Shown: piece by piece, positions 9,562 to 20,129 of the stretch
How the letters are laid out: every line of letters begins with the position of its first letter
Position numbering within the stretch: the stretch's first letter is position 1
Assembly: GCA_944989445.1 (NCBI GenBank)
Contig: CALYLW010000724.1
Span: 124,771-188,770, forward strand
Length of the DNA stretch: 64,000 nt
Reading direction: 5' to 3'
Source of the DNA: Ampullaceana balthica
Taxonomy: Eukaryota; Mollusca; Gastropoda; Lymnaeidae
Notes under the pieces: generated by a model
What the model was told of the DNA's origin: nothing
Seen by the model: only the letters and a program-made list of their open reading frames with translations
Database searches by the model: none
Made by a program: the position numbers and the translations under genes

Positions 9562-11958
9562 CAGGGGTGGACAAGCGGCTCGGGAAAAAAACAAAAAGCG
9601 GCCCTATCTTCATAACTTTTATTTTCCTTGTGCATTTTCTCCATCCAAACGTGAGGGCCGAGGCCTTCAAAGTCATGGGTCTCTTTACAAATTACAATAT
9701 ACAATAACATAACCAAAAAAAAACCCGATAAATCGCATTTTTAATTTATATTTGTAGATAAAATATCAAGAATGCGTTAATTCAAGTTATAAATCAATTT
9801 ATTCGGACTCACTGTGATAGTGTTTATATTATAAGCAACTTCTTTAAGCTGGGTGACATTTCGGCTACATGATCTATAATTGTGTCATTATTCAGTTCAC
9901 TTAAAACATCGGGCCGATCTTGAATCATTGTTTATCCCATAAAGGTTTTATTACGTTTTAGTTTCAAAAAGCTTCTTTTTTCGGAAGCCAAAGTGACAGG
10001 AATATTTTTAAAAAAAAGAAACTGCAAAATATTAACTGGGTCGTTGTAGGTAACTGCAGGAATTATGGAACTCAATGATTGGAACTCTTCAGCAAGCATG
10101 AAACCATCAAGATCCTTACTTTCGTAGGGCAGTGAGCTTCTCTCACAATTCATACAGCAATTCAGTACATCATTGTTTTGTAATTGATGAAATTTAAAAA
10201 GAAATCCGAAACGAGTCATGATTTGTTCAAATTACATGTCAATTGACATTATTGCGTATCAACAAACTAGTAAAAAAATCTGTGCCAAGCTAATTTTTAT
10301 TGGGCATCTATAAATCCTTCATCTTCTCCTTCATATGTAAATTGTTTTATTTCTTTTTCAACTGGGTTCAAATGGATTCAACTTCTATGTCTGTGTCAAT
10401 TTCTTTTGCAAATGCAATTGCTGTTTCAAAACAACGATTGCAGTAAGATTTCGACCATTTGCAAGAATGTTACATGCTCTCAACTTCAGTTACTCGACCG
10501 ACAGAAATATTTTGTAATTCTTTGCTGGTGTAATTAAAATGCGACAATCTGTCGTACCAAAAAGCATTTGAAACAATGAAATTGAAGTTCATAAGTTGTT
10601 TGCACAAAGACTCTGCTTCACTTCAAGATTTTAGATCCCTTATTTTCTATGGTACTTTGAAAAGTGCATCATCGATTTCTCCTGCTTGATATCGCACTAC
10701 CTTTACGCTTTCCACATGGCTTTCTAATTGTCTTTCAGTGGTTTCACAGAAATATTTCAAACATACTTGGAAAATAAAGCACATCGCTTTGTTGAAGCAG
10801 AAAATAAAATATAGATTCGTTAAATTATATACCAAAAAACGTCTTTGCATCAGGACAAGTTTTTACCATATAACATAGCAGGAAGTTGTAGCTGTGAAAG
10901 GTACAAAGGGTAAAAAATGCCCAGGAATTTAATTGTAAAAGACGACCTTGTACGCCTCACAATGCCTATCATGTTCGCACCGTTGTCGTATCTTTGACCG
11001 CGGATATCAGAAACATCTAAGCCCAATTTTCTCAGTTCCAATAGTAAGACACCAAGCAGTTGTTGTCCAGAACTTTCTTCCACTTCTAGCAAACATATGA
11101 AGTGCTCATGAGTTACTTCAGAATGTCCACCTCCTTGGCTTACATAGCGCATTGTCAGTGACATCTGTTCTTGGTGACATTGGCACGGTGTGCAATCAAG
11201 TATTACTGAAAAGTATTTAGCTGATATTACTCTTCCCACAATAATTTTCCTTACCTTATTTCCCATCAACGAAATGAGTTCGTTCTGAATGTGCTTTCAG
11301 AATTAGTGATCATGAATTTCATCAATTTTTATCGTTCATATAATTTCCTGCATAACCGAAACAAATTTTGCTAGTGATTCCACGAGACCCAGAAAGTTTC
11401 CATTGTTTGCCTGATGTATTTATCAACTGAATTACGAAATAGCTGGGCGAGAAATTGGACAATAACCATGAGACGTTGAAATACACTGTACAAACTAGCC
11501 TTTTCACTGTTAATTATTTTTTGCCTTGGCTTGTCAATTGTCATTGTTTTGTTAGCCTGTTTTTAATCTCAAACCATTCCAAAGTAGATGTAATATTATG
11601 TCCCTTTGATTTATCATAATCAGATAGTCTAAGTCTAACACATTTTTAAAAATTTCACTTACCATAGCAAGTTAAAGCCTGAAAGTAGCGTTCTCGTTTT
11701 TAAAATGTTCTGAATATTTAAATGCTTACTAAAATACGATAGGAAAAATACTTTTTCCATTAGGATTTAGAATGATTATAATATGCTTTTATAATTGTAC
11801 GGAATTTGTCTACTTATTTTATCCTGAAAAAATAAATATAAAGTTTTCTAGTTACGTTGTTATAAAAAAAAAGTTTTGCGTAATAGAAGTAAAATTGTAA
11901 AAAGTATTAAAAATGTTTAGTCAAAGCGCGGGCCCTGAAAAGCGCGGGGCCGGCCCTG
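9562..11958 (-). mobile_element. hAT element, ZMYM1-like, old
   Basis: Left end CAGGGGTGGACAAGCGG at 9562 and right end GGGGCCGGCCCTG at 11946-11958 have hAT-type CAGGG/CCCTG termini. Between them lies a minus-strand transposase relic. The target duplication is not recognisable, and the two ends match only in the outer bases, so the boundaries are approximate. Confidence 0.65.
9932..11507 (-). pseudogene. hAT transposase (DUF4371/ZMYM1-like), degenerate
   Basis: The best frame, 11269-10850, encodes ISAKYFSVILDCTPCQCHQE followed by QMSLTMRYV, the start of the RNase-H-like catalytic core (D of LDCTP), and later RGQRYDNGANM, a hallmark of this hAT group. C-terminal frame 10219-9932 contains IPVTLASEKRSFLKLK, a damaged version of the hAT dimerisation signature S/C-E-R-S-F-S-K-L-K. 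Intermediate frames (10850-10647, 11507-11322) carry the rest with frameshifts. The order on the minus strand is N-terminus near 11507, C-terminus near 9932. Confidence 0.85.
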
Positions 11959-11960
11959 AT

Positions 11961-12086
11961 TTCAGTTTAGAGAAAGATCTCTCACAAGCTAATTGGGTAG
12001 ACGACAGAGTCAATAACAGTTTATAAGCTGTTATTGACTCTGTCGTCTACCCAATTAGCTTGTGAGAGATCTTTCTCTAAACTGAA
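11961..12086. repeat. Perfect 59-bp hairpin made of a hAT coding segment
   Basis: Arms 11961-12019 and 12028-12086 are exact reverse complements around an 8-nt loop (TTTATAAG). Read on the plus strand, the right arm codes LTLSSTQLACERSFSKLKF, the core of the hAT dimerisation domain; the left arm is its mirror. It starts 3 bp after the right end of the hAT at 9562-11958. The arms show no divergence in spite of decayed surroundings, so the inversion is recent or maintained. Confidence 0.97.
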
Positions 12087-12384
12087 GTTTTCAGCTGAAA
12101 TATATTTATTTTATAAAAAATTAACTTTTTTTAGGGCGCCTACGGCGCCCCTTTCATTTTTTGATTTTATTATTAACCATCATCTAATTCTCTTTTTACA
12201 ATGTTCCCTTTTCCAAAATTAAAATATGAGCGAAAACAATGACATCATATAATATTTTTTTACAGCACATCTTTAATTTGCACACCTTTTGATGCTTTGG
12301 TGCAGTAATTTGGTTTTCCCTGCTTTCTAAAATTAGTAGCGTCAGGTCAGACTGACTGACTTGCGTGACAATTGCAAATTATAT
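12087..12384. other. hAT-related non-coding flank
   Basis: The open frame continues from the hairpin to 12222 but loses similarity. It holds a palindrome AGGGCGCCTACGGCGCCCCT near 12134-12153. The stretch at 12290-12345 (TTTGGTGCAGTAATTTGG) is also found at 47579-47625, inside the insertion at 47412-47918, so both derive from the same unclassified element. Confidence 0.6.
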
Positions 12385-12392
12385 AGTTATAT

Positions 12393-12970
12393 CAGGGGCG
12401 GATTAAGACTGCACGGGGCCCCTGGCTGCAATTCAAACTGGGGCCCTATCCAGCCAGTGTACCTTTAGATAAAATGATTGCTAGCAGCTAATATAAGACT
12501 GTAACTTGTAAATATTCATCCAAAATGATTATTCATGAAAAACCCGAATTCGAAGAAGTAACTTTTTGTCGGTATCCTAAAATTGAGTGTAAAAGACAAT
12601 TTATAAAATTAAAAAACACATGAAAAACAATATTCACACCCCACTCGGGGATCGAACCCGCCACCGCTTGCACCATAAGCCTTGGTACTTCACATTAGGC
12701 CACGAGAGCTCATTGCAGGTTGTCAATTAAAAAAAATATATATAATATTCTTTAATAATTTCTGTTATTGAGCCTATCAAATCAGGTTTTTTGACTGCTA
12801 AGACTATCGTGTGGGAAAAGATATCATTTTAATAGATAAGATTTTATTAATTTATCATATTTTCAGCAATTCATTATATTCATTATTATAATTCAGCAAT
12901 ATGCTGAGTTTGGGGGCCCTAAATCATCGGGGGCCCCTGGCTTTAGCCCCCCCCCCTTAATCCGCCAGAG
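12393..12970 (-). mobile_element. hAT MITE with internal tRNA-like module, copy 1
   Basis: 578 bp, flanked by a perfect 8-bp target duplication AGTTATAT (12385-12392 and 12971-12978). Left end CAGGGGCGGATTAAG; the right end, read inwards, is CTCTGGCGGATTAAG. The minus-strand segment 12712-12638 looks like a tRNA: box A-like GTGGCCTAATGTG, box B GGTTCGATCCC. Copy 2 (22299-22887) is in the opposite orientation with the same structure. It has no ORF, so it depends on a hAT transposase in trans. Confidence 0.93.
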
Positions 12971-12978
12971 AGTTATAT

Positions 12979-13443
12979 AATATAATTATAATATTAACAA
13001 ATTAAATTTCTTACTCTTTAACTTTAAAAAAATCTTACCCTATCGGGATATTCTTCTCGCACGCATCGTTCGCACATTTGTATTGTTCAATTTATGTTTT
13101 AATATAAAAAATAATAAAAAGAAGCAGAATTAGGTTTCACTTAGACTTATATATTATATAGGCCTTGGCCTATAATTTGGACTTGGTAAGCTACTAAAGA
13201 CTTTAAAGTCTAAGTAAGGGCCTATAAGGTCCCTTGTAATCACCGAATTCCTTTGAATATCACTAGAAAATAACCCAAAACAACATCATAGAGCACATCG
13301 ATGAAAAAATAAATTACGGCATTTTAAGAATTAAGGTTTACTATTATTTTAATTTCATTTCACTTTAATTTTTTCCATTATTGTGACAGAAGTGTTTGCA
13401 GTTCTTCACACACGCTCATAAAGAAAATAAATCAGTGTGAAAC
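12979..13443. other. AT-rich non-coding
   Basis: No ORF or repeat end recognised between the hAT MITE and the next hAT left terminus. Confidence 0.5.
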
Positions 13444-13560
13444 CAGCGGCGTAGCGAGGGGGGCAATTGGGGAAAATACACTGGGCGGCACTTTGTTATT
13501 AGGGCGGCAAATTCTTTGTCGTTATTTAGCTTCTAGGAACCAACAATTTTAAGAAAGTGA
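13444..13560 (+). mobile_element. Left end of a hAT element
   Basis: Begins CAGCGGCGTAGCGAGG, close to the CAGTGGCGTAGC terminus of the complete hAT at 17264. The subterminal piece CACTTTGTTATTAGGGCGGC is partly repeated at about 14985-15010, beyond the inserted foldback repeats. The hAT transposase fragment at 15552-15842 may belong to it. A matching right end was not found. Confidence 0.6.
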
Positions 13561-13599
13561 AACTTTTTATCAATAAATAGAGGTAAAAAAAGAAAGATG

Positions 13600-14335
13600 T
13601 TAAGAAACCACGTTTTTATAAGTGTACTTAAAATAAGAAAATAATTTAAAGCTTATAAGTTCAAGTACTTTGAACTTTGAATACTTTGATTTAATATGAC
13701 TAAAAACGTGGGGTGGGTGTTTGGTATAAAAATTAAAGATTTATAATTTAGAAAGAGAGATATGTAAGTGAGAGAATGAGTGAACTGCATATGTAAAACC
13801 TCATAAGCATCCGCCTCACGTTTTTATTCATATTAAATGAAAGTAATTGAACTTATACGTTTTAAATTATTTACTTCTTTTTAGTCCACTTATAAAAACG
13901 TGGTTTTTAAACATCTTTTTTTTACTTCTATTTATTTTATTCTTTTTAGTCCACTTATAACAACCTGGTTTTTAAAAATCTTTTTTTAACCTCTATTTAT
14001 TTTACCAAACACCTCACAAGGGCCCGCCCAACGTTTTAAAAACATTGTGATGTGGTCACGGGGCGAACTCACGGATGTCAACAAAAGCCGACGGTACAGA
14101 TGCTTTTATATGGACTATAGATAAACTTAAAAGTTCAATAATTTAATAACGGTACATTTGATCGATCTGAAATTTTGATACAATGCATTGTCATCCAAGA
14201 TCTATCTGTGGTAAAATTTTCAGATCTCTAGGACCATCAGAAGTGGTTCAATTTTACGTTGGCAGATTTGAAAAAATCTTGGACAAACAAACAATGCCCA
14301 ACGAAAGCGAGTTAATAAAAACGTGGTAAATAAAC
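13600..14335. repeat. Foldback repeat family F, copy 1
   Basis: Arms at about 13658-13720 and 13801-13870 are imperfect inverted repeats (core AATATGACTAAAAACGTGGG and its complement). They are followed by a roughly 450-bp non-coding segment with GATCGATCTGAAATTTTGAT at about 14161-14180. The whole unit recurs at 25780-26490. Confidence 0.8.
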
Positions 14336-14344
14336 AAACCCGCA

Positions 14345-14800
14345 AAAACAAAGTTTTTGACTATAAATCCCTTATATATGAGACATAACTAACAGTATTG
14401 ATTATTTACAAACATTTACAGACTGACACCGAGTGTCTTTAATAAATGCGGGGTGGGATGTGAGGGGGTGTCGGCACGACGGTCGGCGTCAACTCAAACT
14501 CACGTGGAAGTGGAAGAAAAAAACAATAACAAACCGTGAATTTGAATTACATACCTCATATAAGGATAAACTAAAAATGCATTAATTTAATTACGGTACG
14601 ATCGATCGATCTGAAATTTTGATACGATGCATTGTTAGGTGAGTCGGGTCCGTGTGCCAAATTTCAGCTCGATCGGATCACTGGAAGTGGGTCATTTTTG
14701 ACTTTTCTTTTTCCGCCCGCCCAGCCCATGAGATGATGAGAGAGATGATGAGATGACGACAGACAGAGACGGCCGCGAAGTTAATATAAGGGATTTAAAA
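14345..14800 (-). repeat. Single diverged unit of the 0.5-kb TIR repeat (family U)
   Basis: Begins AAGTTTTTGACTATAAATCC and ends TTAATATAAGGGATTTAAA, the reverse of the units in the array at 34022-36497 (start TAAATCCTTTATATTAAC, end ACATAAAGGATTTATAG). It includes the shared internal motif GATCGATCTGAAATTTTGAT. The interior has diverged strongly from the array units. Confidence 0.75.
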
Positions 14801-15059
14801 AGTAACTATCCTATTGACAGATGTTAATGAACTGAAAAACCTAGAGTCTTAAATAGTATGATAACGTAACACTGATATGCTGGAAACTTACTTGATTCTC
14901 AAAATGTGACAGCCACTCCTGTTGTAGCAGCAAAAATTACTGTACCCCATCAATTTCAAACATAAGCCAACCAAATGTTCCGGGCAGCACTTTGTTGTGG
15001 CGGCAAATTCCTAGTTATTAATTAGTTTGTTAAAAATGAAAAAAGTTCAAATATAAAGT

Positions 15060-15551
15060 TTAAACAAAGAAAATAAAGACCAAGCTAAAAATAAATAATA
15101 GAAATGCACGAATGTCTTTAAATACGTCAGCGTTTCTAATGTCAATACTTCAAACGCCATCATGAATCTAAAGCTTTCTGAAACTAATGCTACTGAACCG
15201 AAAATACACATGGGTTGAAGTAGTATAGAACAAGGACATGACACTGGTGTGCTAGCACCTGCATGTGATTCAGATGAAATTTGCGGTTGCTATAAGTGCA
15301 GCGAGATTGAGCGAGGGTCCAACATATTAACGTTAACTTTTCCGAATTAGGGCACGGACTTCACACCAAAATAGAAATGATAGGGGTAACGTCAGAATGT
15401 TTTAATAAGTGTTAACTAATTTTTTTAAAGTGTTGCGGACTTAATGGCTTATTCTCCTAAAGCATCATTATTTGCATAACAAAAGAATGAACGAAATTGC
15501 TAATCTTATTGAATTAAAAATGGCATAACATAAATTATAAAGTAGCCACTC
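15060..15551. other. Non-coding, old hAT interior
   Basis: No supported ORF or RNA gene. It lies between the hAT-end fragment near 14985 and the transposase relic at 15552, so it may be internal sequence of the hAT that starts at 13444. Confidence 0.4.
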
Positions 15552-15842
15552 ATGATCAAGTGCTCAACATTACCCAAGTTTTATCATACGAAGAAATCAG
15601 CTAAAAGGAATAGGCGATTTAAAAAAAATAAAAAAAAAGAACAAGAAAAGTTTGCCAACAATCTTTTTTCGGGTATACGAGATACCAAATATTCCATTGT
15701 ATTTGATAGCTCTCCATATATTTCACATAAGAATCAAACAAGTCCAATTATGTTTTATGTAAAGATAGAAAAACAGAAAATAAGCGTTGTAGAAGATTGC
15801 AAAGATTTCATTAAATCAGAAAATAAATCGGCTTACATTTAA
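15552..15842 (+). pseudogene. hAT transposase fragment (ZMYM1-like)
   Basis: A 96-residue frame starts with a basic stretch (KKSAKRNRRFKKNKKKEQEK) and continues with TKYSIVFDSSPYISHKNQTS, which matches the catalytic-core entry of ZMYM1-like hAT transposases (K-Y-S-I-x-x-D-S-T-P-D-I-S-H). The following residues, VKIEKQKISVVEDCKDFI, fit the same family. It ends in a TAA; the remainder is lost, apparently displaced by the Penelope-like element. Confidence 0.75.
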
Positions 15843-15949
15843 ACAAATGATGGTCTTAAATCTCGCTCAAACAGTTCATTTAACTTACATGCTGCTCCAA
15901 TTGAAACGAACACTCTAATTATTTCAGTAGACAATAACTTTGTTATTAA

Positions 15950-16625
15950 CTTGTTATGCATCCTTTTTTACGCCCACACACCATTAATCAAATTCAAAGT
16001 ATCTACACCATTGTGTGTAAGCGCTGTCCTTTGAAGTACATTGGTGAAACGGGGAGGTTACTCTCTTGCCGTATCGCGGAACATGTACGTGCCATTAAAC
16101 AAGACAAACAGTGTCCTGTCTCCCGACACTTCAATGGACGGGACCACATGGGCGTCGATGACATGTCTGTCACCGCCTTGGTTTCTTGTACAAACACACC
16201 CGGCCGGGTCAGTCTGGAGAATAGACTAATCCATGAATATGGGACTCTTACACCACATGGGATCAACGTTGTGTTCGCACTGACAAGCTGATTGATTGGC
16301 CACACCCACCCTTTCCTTTCCTATTTAAGCTCTTACTTTTCTCTCCTTGCTTTATCTCTACTGGACTACTTGGATTTCACCGCAGCTAAGTGTTTTTTTC
16401 TATTATTTCGTTTTATTCGTTTCATTTGTGTACTATTTGTCCGTTGAAGAAGGCTCTTTGCCGAAACGTTCGCTGTTGTGTTACGTCCTGTCAGGCCTAC
16501 TAATACCCTGTTTTTATTTTATGCATTTACCTATCTCCCATAACATTGTCAAGCAAGGACTATTTTATCTCACTGGTAAAAAAAAATTAATGAATGAATT
16601 CCGGCCTTCTTGATTTATTTCAGTT
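15950..16625 (+). mobile_element. 5'-truncated Penelope-like retroelement
   Basis: Holds the C-terminal endonuclease frame (15956-16291) and about 330 bp of 3' sequence with GAAGAAGGCTCTTTGCCGAA near 16446, a type of motif often seen at the 3' ends of Penelope-like and other retroelements. The reverse-transcriptase part is absent. Confidence 0.75.
15956..16291 (+). pseudogene. GIY-YIG endonuclease domain of a Penelope-like element
   Basis: 111 residues ending in TGA. The motif series is YTIVCKRCPLKYIGETGR (GIY and YIG equivalents Y-T-I and Y-I-G, with the Cys-x2-Cys insert typical of Penelope-like elements), then CRIAEHVRAIKQ (catalytic Arg and His), CPVSRHFNGRDH, and ENRLIHEYGTLTPHGIN with the catalytic Glu and terminal Asn. 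All key residues of the nuclease are present, but the reverse transcriptase that should precede it is missing, so this is a 5'-truncated copy. The Met at 15956 is only the first in the open frame. Confidence 0.88.
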
Positions 16626-16863
16626 TACAAAGATATTTAGGCTCGAAGTTACCCTATCATTATTTCGGCCATTGCATGATTGGTTACAACTGTCATCAAT
16701 AATATAAGCTGTGAAGAAAAAGTGGGTGAGACTGCAATCAGGCTTATAGATTAGTAGATGGATAAAATGTAGGTTAACCGTAAAACGGTCCCGGACAAAA
16801 CGACCCCGACAAATTGGCCCCAACAAAACGGCCCCGGTTAACCGGTCCCTGACGAAATGGCCC
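16626..16863. repeat. Non-coding with a short degenerate tandem repeat
   Basis: From 16760 to 16865 a 14-17-bp motif (AAAACGGCCCCGGAC and variants) occurs about six times, with one inverted GGTTAACCGGTCCC. The rest shows nothing. Confidence 0.7.
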
Positions 16864-17106
16864 GGTATGTATTTAAAGTTAGGCTGCACTCTATATCGTA
16901 ACACACGTGAATCCATTTAAAACGTCATTAAATAAATTGTAAGCAATCAAATATTTATCGTAAGTGGAATTTTATTTTAATTTGCGATTTTTGATGTGAC
17001 GTCACAGTTCTTAAACCCCCTCCCCCTCGTCACAAATCGTCACAAATGTGTGACCCCCCCCCCTCTTTTATTTTTTAGGTGTTGGACATCATTTATGGAC
17101 GGCCCC
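16864..17106 (+). mobile_element. Harbinger-like MITE (family H), 3' part
   Basis: Matches the 3' half of the complete copies at 51301 and 63240: internal GTAAGCAATCAAATATTTA, then TTTTGATGTGACGTCACA, a pyrimidine run and the terminus ATCATTTATGGACGGCCCC. The 5' half is missing. Confidence 0.8.
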
Positions 17107-18145
17107 ATGTTTAAAGTTTTAAGACAGTTATTACATCTGCATTTTCGAGTTAGCATCTTCGGCTATAATTATATTTTAACTCTTTTTATTTATTGTAAGG
17201 TGCGTAGGTTATTTTTTAAAAATATATACTGATCTAGGCCTATACTATAACTTGGCCATTATACAGTGGCGTAGCTAGAGGGGGCGGTGGGGCGGTCCGC
17301 CCCGGGCGGCACGCATTAGGGGCGGCATTTGTTGGCATTTGAAAAGTGCAACCTAATCCGACAACCACCCTTTTTCTTTTGAAGGGGGAAAACCAAGGTG
17401 AAACAAAAATATTCGTAATTTCTAGTCGTAATTAACGGATTCCCACAACATTTGTTTGATTACATAGTAGATGTCTGGATTTTATAAGTAACGCAAAACC
17501 GTTAAAAAAAATTTAATCACTCAAAAAAGGTATCGATTTGTTTGGAAAATTAAGCGGTATATGGTACGACCAGATGACGCTTTTATAAGAAAACTACACA
17601 AAAAACACATCTACGATGGGCCCGATAATGTGCTATTAATATCGCCACGATGGTTTTTGCGTGGAATTTCGACATTCGCAGAATGATGCGCGAACAAGTA
17701 CCTACAATTCATGGTGGTTCAAATATTGTGTTTAACTTGCAAGGAGTAATTTATATAAAATATGGGTAATTTATATTACTGTTTGAGTTTTCAGAAAATT
17801 ATTGTAAGGTACGTTATTAAAAATTAAATTTATTTTGTTTTTATTGCATTAAAGTAGCACAAATAATTTGTGTTTTCCATTAAAATACTGTTATTCATTA
17901 AAAATATTACGCCTATCCAATTAAAGTAATGTGTAAATAATTTGAATTCGTCTATTTTATGGAAAATTATTAAGATTTATGGCAAGAACATGAAAATTAT
18001 CAAATTTCTCAGTTAATAAACACCATAATAGGCATAAATAATTTCGAAAAAGACATACTTTAAAATTTCAAGCGTCTTGGAAAAATTGACATCTGAAGAA
18101 GTAACTAGTAAAATTAGATAAGATGCTTAAATTTTACTTAATTAA

Positions 18146-18860
18146 ATGCAATATTTTTCTTTTCTGTGTTATCTCAATTTATGGGAACAGTCATTTTTTA
18201 AATTAATGCAAACCCATTGCAGGAAACAACGAGATGTGCCAATACAAAACGCTGTTATATCAGTCAAACAATTTGTGAAGAGTTGGAGATATCAACTGAA
18301 CGCTGAGTTAGAAGGAGAAATAATATGAGTGGGGAAAATTAAGAAGACGTGGTTCTATCTTTTAGAACGAGAAGTACAACGGGAAATGTTTTTATCCATG
18401 GATGGAATTATAACAGAAAATAAAAGAACGCTTTGATGATTTGCAAGTCCTTGCAAGAAAATATTCGTATATAATACCATGTAACCTACTAAATGAAGCA
18501 TTTGAACATCAAGTAAATTACTTTATTGACATTGATAAAGAACAGTTCAATATTGAAAGACAAAGGTTTTTATGGCTGTACCTACACTACAAGAATAGGC
18601 ATTATGTTAGAAAAACGGGGGGAAAGGCCCCCTAGATCTATGAAAATTTATTCAACTGTAAGATTGGAAAATTATGTACCCAACATTGTAATTTTGCTAT
18701 GAATTTTTTCAAGATTTCGATCGGTGACGCTAGTTGTGAAAGGAGCTTCTCCAAAGTGAAGTTGATAAAAAGTATCTTCGTTCCCCAATGAGCGATTTAA
18801 GACAACAAAATTTTGCAATATTGTCCAAAGAACAAGATATTACAAATAATTTAAATTTTG
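18146..18860 (+). pseudogene. hAT transposase C-terminal half, degenerate
   Basis: Frames 18146-18328 and 18441-18635 hold a leucine-rich hAT middle region (NLLNEAFEHQVNYFIDIDKE). Near 18718-18775 the plus strand reads ISIGDASCERSFSKVKLIKS, the canonical hAT dimerisation signature. Multiple stops lie between these pieces. The N-terminal half, including the catalytic core, cannot be recognised. Confidence 0.8.
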
Positions 18861-19253
18861 ATAGCATAATACACGTTTTTTCTATTAGAAAAGTAAATGT
18901 ATAAATATGATTACATGCTTTGTTTTTAAGAAATTATTTTTTTATAAATATAAAATAAAAGAATAGTAATTGATAATGTTTTTTTGGGGGGTGTAAATTT
19001 GGAAAATGTTTTGTCTCATTGAAGAAAAAAAAGGGGGGGGGGACCTGCGACCTCATTAACTTTCATGTGGCCTTTAAAAAATGATTAGTGTATTTTTATA
19101 AATATTTATTTATAGGTATATCATCTTATGCGGCCTCTTAAATTACTGCTTACATAAATATGGCATGCAATGGTAAACATGTTCCCCACCTTTACTTCGT
19201 TTCAATTACAATTATTTATTAATTTTTAAAAAACCAACATTTAATCGACACAT

Positions 19254-19649
19254 TTGCCGTCCATAAATGGCTGACTTTTCACCCCCTCCACCCTCGTCAG
19301 GAGTCGTCACAAAAACTTAAACCCCTTATTCAATATGACGCCATAACGTTTTGACCACCCCCACTATAAAAGCCTATTATCTATTTGAAAATAAGCATGT
19401 TTCAAATCAAATTTCTGTTATTTAATTATGTTTTTAGTTCAAGGCTGCACTCTCATATCGTGACACGCGTATTACGTAGACGTCATAAAATAAAGTGTCA
19501 GTAGTCAATATTTAAATGGAAATTTATTTAAAGTTGTGCGTTTTGACGTGACGTCACATTTCTCAAACACACCCCCTCGTCACACATCATCACAAGTGTA
19601 TGACTCTCCTGGCCGCCCCATTTGCGTGACGTCATTTATGGACGGTCCC
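19254..19649 (+). mobile_element. Harbinger-like MITE (family H), nested in hAT
   Basis: Ends TGCCGTCCATAAATGGC and GACGTCATTTATGGACGGTC match the family inverted repeat. Internal AATATGACGCCATAACG and GACGTGACGTCACATTTC are family hallmarks. The left terminus has decayed and no TTA duplication survives. It lies within the hAT at 17264-19708. Confidence 0.85.
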
Positions 19650-20129
19650 TAAAAAGGGCGGCACATTGGAGACCGCCCCGGGTGGCAAAAGTTCTAGCTA
19701 CGCCACTGCCATTATATATCACATTTTTTGTAATTTCTAATGATGGAAACGATCAGGGCCGGATTAAGCCATCTTGGTGCCCTAGTCACAAACCCACATT
19801 GGTGCCCCCTCCTGCCCGGGCCCCCGATCCTCCACTGACCACTCGCATGTTCAATATTATGGACAAAAACTAACAAAGTAAAACAGATGTTAACACATAT
19901 GTTTGTACATGTACTACTATCACACATATCAGGGCCGGCTTTAGGGAATTGGAGGCCCTAGGCAAAGTGAATTTGGTGGCCCTAAAGGTAATAGAAAAAT
20001 AAAATAATAAATACGGAAATGAATAAAATTACACAATTAATTAAAAACTACTTGTATTTATATCTAAATAAAAAAATAACTGAAATTTATACAACCATAG
20101 TCATGCAGATGTAGTAAACCTTCAACAAA

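Larger units (their letters stand above)
17264..19708 (+). mobile_element. Complete hAT element with CAGTGGCGTAGC ends
   Basis: Inverted termini CAGTGGCGTAGCTAGAG at 17264 and TTCTAGCTACGCCACTG ending at 19708 are flanked by a perfect 8-bp duplication CCATTATA (17256-17263 and 19709-19716). Subterminal GCCCCGGGCGGCA occurs at the left end and its complement at the right. The 2445 bp include a decayed transposase and a nested Harbinger-like MITE (19254-19649) that inserted later. Confidence 0.95.

Noticed and set aside
16620..16916. 98-codon minus-strand ORF with R-D-R-x-T-G repeats
   Set aside because: The repeated residues come from the short degenerate tandem repeat at 16760-16865.
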